NCBI GenBank assembly: GCA_022567815.1
Contig: JADFGI010000191.1
Coordinates: 1 to 6,314 of the forward strand
Direction of reading: 5' to 3'
From: Nitrospinota bacterium
Lineage (GTDB): Bacteria; Nitrospinota; Nitrospinia; Nitrospinales; VA-1
Length of the DNA: 6,314 nucleotides
Position 1 is the first letter of the stretch. Every line of letters starts with the position of its first letter. This document shows positions 4,835 through 6,314 of this stretch, one piece after another. Below the pieces are notes generated by a model. It was not told where the DNA came from, searched no databases, and saw only the letters and a list, made by a program, of their open reading frames with translations. The position numbers and the translations under genes are program-made.

Positions 4835-5413
4835 GTGAAACTTCACGGGGTTCACCATATTGCCTTAAACGTTCGTGACCTTGACCGGGCTGAAAAATTT
4901 TATACCGAGGTCTTGGGATTTGAGGTTGCAGAGCGATATTCCGAAGAAATCCGCCATTTGATGCTTGCTACAGGGAACACAGGCGTTCATCTTTTTGAAA
5001 CCCTTGACCTCGAAATGGATGAAGCCGTCTCCAGATTGAGCGAACAAGGTTATGCCCATTTGGCCTTTGATACTTCCAGGGAGCAATTTCCCTTAATTAT
5101 CCAGGAATTGAAAAATAAAAAAGTGACCATAGATTGTGGTCCGATCGTGCTAGGCCATGGAGAATCTATTCACTTTAAAGACCCTGATGGCAACCACCTT
5201 GAAATCCGTTGCGAAGCAATCAACGACCCCGCCGCAAGCGGACGGGGTATCCGACAAGAATTATCATTTAAAAGCCGTAGCAAGCTACGGGGAATAAAAC
5301 CCACTGGTGGGATTAAACACAATTTCCTGAAAATGAAATTTATACTTTCCTGCCCGCGCTTTCCAGGGGACAAAATCAACCTCAAATTAAGCATTTACCC
5401 GTGGGCCAAATAG
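4835..5413 (+). CDS. VOC-superfamily (glyoxalase/bleomycin-resistance fold) protein with a repeat-encoded C-terminal tail
   Basis: 192 residues, of which about 1-127 form a complete single VOC domain. Two beta-alpha-beta halves are visible: VHHIALNVRDLDRAEKFY (6-23) with LGFEVAER, and YAHLAFDT (73-80) with HFKDPDGNHLEIR (113-125). Candidate metal ligands are His8, His52 or Glu55, His75 and Glu123, the pattern of metal-dependent members (glyoxalase I, dioxygenases, fosfomycin-type enzymes). The substrate is not evident. A single-domain VOC protein normally ends near residue 130; here the frame runs on through the palindromic repeats and adds about 65 residues rich in Lys, Arg and Gly (for example KLRGIKPTGGIKHN), with no resemblance to a domain. 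It also overlaps the end of ynfA by 27 bp. The start is a GTG at 4835, 5 nt after the qmcA stop, with a weak GAAGA site, suggesting translational coupling. Confidence 0.85.
   Translation: MKLHGVHHIALNVRDLDRAEKFYTEVLGFEVAERYSEEIRHLMLATGNTGVHLFETLDLEMDEAVSRLSEQGYAHLAFDTSREQFPLIIQELKNKKVTIDCGPIVLGHGESIHFKDPDGNHLEIRCEAINDPAASGRGIRQELSFKSRSKLRGIKPTGGIKHNFLKMKFILSCPRFPGDKINLKLSIYPWAK
5227..5247. repeat. GC-rich hairpin, part of the palindromic repeat region
   Basis: CCCCG (5227-5231) pairs with CGGGG (5243-5247), and CCG with CGG, around a CAAG loop with one bulged A. It is followed by TATCC and lies 28 bp before the second hairpin, which has the same CAAG loop, so the two look like related repeat units in tandem. 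It lies inside the VOC reading frame just after the conserved domain ends. Confidence 0.7.
5273..5318 (+). repeat. Palindromic dispersed repeat, copy B (inside the VOC 3' end)
   Basis: CCGTAG-CAAG-CTACGG (5275-5290) is a perfect 6-bp hairpin, followed by GGAATAAAA and CCCACTGGTGGG (5300-5311). The second half matches copy A at 3313-3343, same orientation, with only a few differences. The first hairpins differ in sequence but keep the fold, which suggests selection on structure. Its location at the 3' end of the plus-strand operon might also let it act in transcript stability or termination, though no T-tract follows. Confidence 0.75.
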
Positions 5414-5716
5414 AATGACAGCAGTGCCGACAAGGCAAATAATCCCACCCAGAATATCCCATTTGTCAGGGTATTGGCCTTCGATTATCCAAAGCCATAA
5501 TAAAGAAGCTGAGATATACACCCCACCATAGGCCGCATAAGACCTGCCGGCAAAATCTGCCTCGATACGGGTAAGCAAAAAGGCGAAAACCACCAGCGAT
5601 ATAAGACCCGGAAGAACCCAATACACACTTTTACCCAATCGCAACCATGCCCAGAATGCGAAACAACCTCCAATTTCAGCAACAGCCGTGACTATGTAAA
5701 TTGCAAAGGAATTCAT
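5387..5716 (-). CDS. ynfA: YnfA/UPF0060 family small inner-membrane protein
   Basis: 109 residues, the same size as E. coli YnfA (108). Four hydrophobic helices are evident (about 4-25, 31-49, 63-79, 88-104). Family signatures include AEIGGCFAFWAWLR (13-26), GRSYAAYGGVYI (57-68), EGQYPDKWDILGG (79-91) and the final helix with LVGTAVILFGPR. YnfA is an SMR-superfamily-related membrane protein; drug efflux has been reported for some homologues, but the substrate here cannot be deduced. The ATG at 5716 overlaps the stop of the upstream TPR gene (ATGA), and no strong ribosome site is seen, so translation is probably coupled. The 3' end faces the VOC gene and overlaps its extended frame by 27 bp. 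Confidence 0.94.
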   Translation of the reverse strand: MNSFAIYIVTAVAEIGGCFAFWAWLRLGKSVYWVLPGLISLVVFAFLLTRIEADFAGRSYAAYGGVYISASLLWLWIIEGQYPDKWDILGGIICLVGTAVILFGPRVNA

Positions 5717-6314
5717 GATTTTTCGCGGATTTTTATCAGCAAGCCGCTGGCTTCCTCCAGCCCCTTTTTATCATTGGCTAAAAGTTGCTTAGCTTGCCGT
5801 ATATGATAAATGGCTTTTAAACCGTCGTTGACAGCATGGCAGGCACGGGCGAGTTCAAGGTGGGCTCGACCATCTTCTGAGTCCAATCGGACTGCTTCCT
5901 TGAAAGAGGCAATGGCATCCGCAAAACGGTTCAATGCAGAATAGGCGCGGCCAAGATTATAATGTGCCTGAAAATCTTCTGCATCGATTGTCAGTACTTT
6001 TAGGTGCTCTTCAACGGCTTCCTCCCACTTCCCCTGTTCCTCGAATACCAGAGCGAGGTTAAAATAAACTTTGGCGTAATCAGGGTCTAACTTTAATGCT
6101 CTGCGGCAAACTACAATAGACTCCTCATACCGTTTCAGTTTCCGGTAAGCGATGGCCAGGCCGTGAAGCGCCTTCTTATTATCAGGATTTAGACGTAACG
6201 AGGTCTCATAGGCCCGAGCGGCTTCATCAAACCGCTTCTCTTTCCGATAAACCAGTGCCAGTTCAAAATGAGCCTGAGCATCGCCGGGAGTTTTTTTGAC
6301 AGCCGTCAAAATGT
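5713..6314 (-). CDS. Tetratricopeptide-repeat (TPR) protein, 5' end beyond window
   Basis: The frame is open to the window edge. A TTG at 6309 could serve as a start but has no visible ribosome site in the few bases left, and the codon before it is sense, so the protein most likely continues upstream. Counting from that TTG there are five consecutive 34-residue TPR units beginning near residues 11, 45, 79, 113 and 147, each with the W/Y-xx-L-G/A-x-A/x-Y and A-x-x-x-F/Y-x-x-A-L-x-L-x-P pattern (for example AHYNLGRAY, AIASFKEAVRLDS). The fifth is degenerate and leads into a short helical, charged end (EEASGLLIKIREKS). TPR arrays bind partner proteins; no enzymatic domain is seen, and none can be excluded upstream. 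The stop overlaps the ynfA start by 4 bp. Confidence 0.9.
   Translation of the reverse strand, partial: ILTAVKKTPGDAQAHFELALVYRKEKRFDEAARAYETSLRLNPDNKKALHGLAIAYRKLKRYEESIVVCRRALKLDPDYAKVYFNLALVFEEQGKWEEAVEEHLKVLTIDAEDFQAHYNLGRAYSALNRFADAIASFKEAVRLDSEDGRAHLELARACHAVNDGLKAIYHIRQAKQLLANDKKGLEEASGLLIKIREKS

Noticed and set aside
5286..5318. The repeat block, read on the minus strand, starts GTTTAATCCCACCAGTGGG and resembles a CRISPR repeat.
   Set aside because: Only two copies about 2 kb apart, with genes and not spacers between them, and no cas genes in the window. A dispersed palindromic repeat explains it better.
6307..6309. TTG as the true start of the TPR protein.
   Set aside because: The frame remains open to the window edge and there is too little upstream sequence to show a ribosome site; a start outside the window is more likely.

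Overview
The window looks chromosomal and comes from a Gram-negative, respiring bacterium. The evidence is a Tat-exported MsrP-type molybdoenzyme, an exported multi-heme protein, and E. coli-like envelope genes (nfeD/qmcA, ynfA). The protein that joins two cytochrome c motifs to an ethylbenzene-dehydrogenase-gamma-type heme b domain resembles NxrC-like subunits of nitrite oxidisers and related anaerobes. A Nitrospinota-, Nitrospirota- or deltaproteobacteria-like host is therefore my guess; nothing in the window proves the taxon.

Left part (1-3037, minus strand, GC-richer): a tightly packed three-gene operon read right to left. First comes an exported diheme cytochrome c/heme b fusion protein (1478-3037). 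Next is an exported SUMF1/FGE-fold protein that lacks the FGE catalytic cysteines (738-1481). Last is a Tat-exported MsrP (YedY) molybdopterin sulfoxide reductase (1-741, cut by the window edge). Both junctions are 4-bp stop/start overlaps (GTGA, ATGA). All three products are predicted to act in the periplasm. The cytochrome is a plausible electron partner of the molybdoenzyme, in place of or in addition to the usual membrane heme protein MsrQ, which is not seen here.

Middle (3038-3369): a divergent intergenic region with a candidate small ORF, several hairpins and one copy of a palindromic repeat.

Right-centre (3370-5413, plus strand, AT-richer): nfeD-like membrane protein, SPFH/band-7 protein (qmcA type) and a VOC/glyoxalase-fold protein, tightly spaced. 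A second copy of the palindromic repeat lies at the 3' end of the VOC gene and is translated as an unusual C-terminal tail. The two repeat copies are in the same orientation and bracket this three-gene cassette.

Right end (5387-6314, minus strand): a TPR-repeat protein whose 5' end lies beyond the window, overlapping by 4 bp (ATGA) a small four-helix membrane protein of the YnfA/UPF0060 family. ynfA runs convergently into, and overlaps by 27 bp, the extended end of the VOC reading frame.

The most interesting points are the unusual redox operon and the repeat that has been incorporated into the VOC coding frame.
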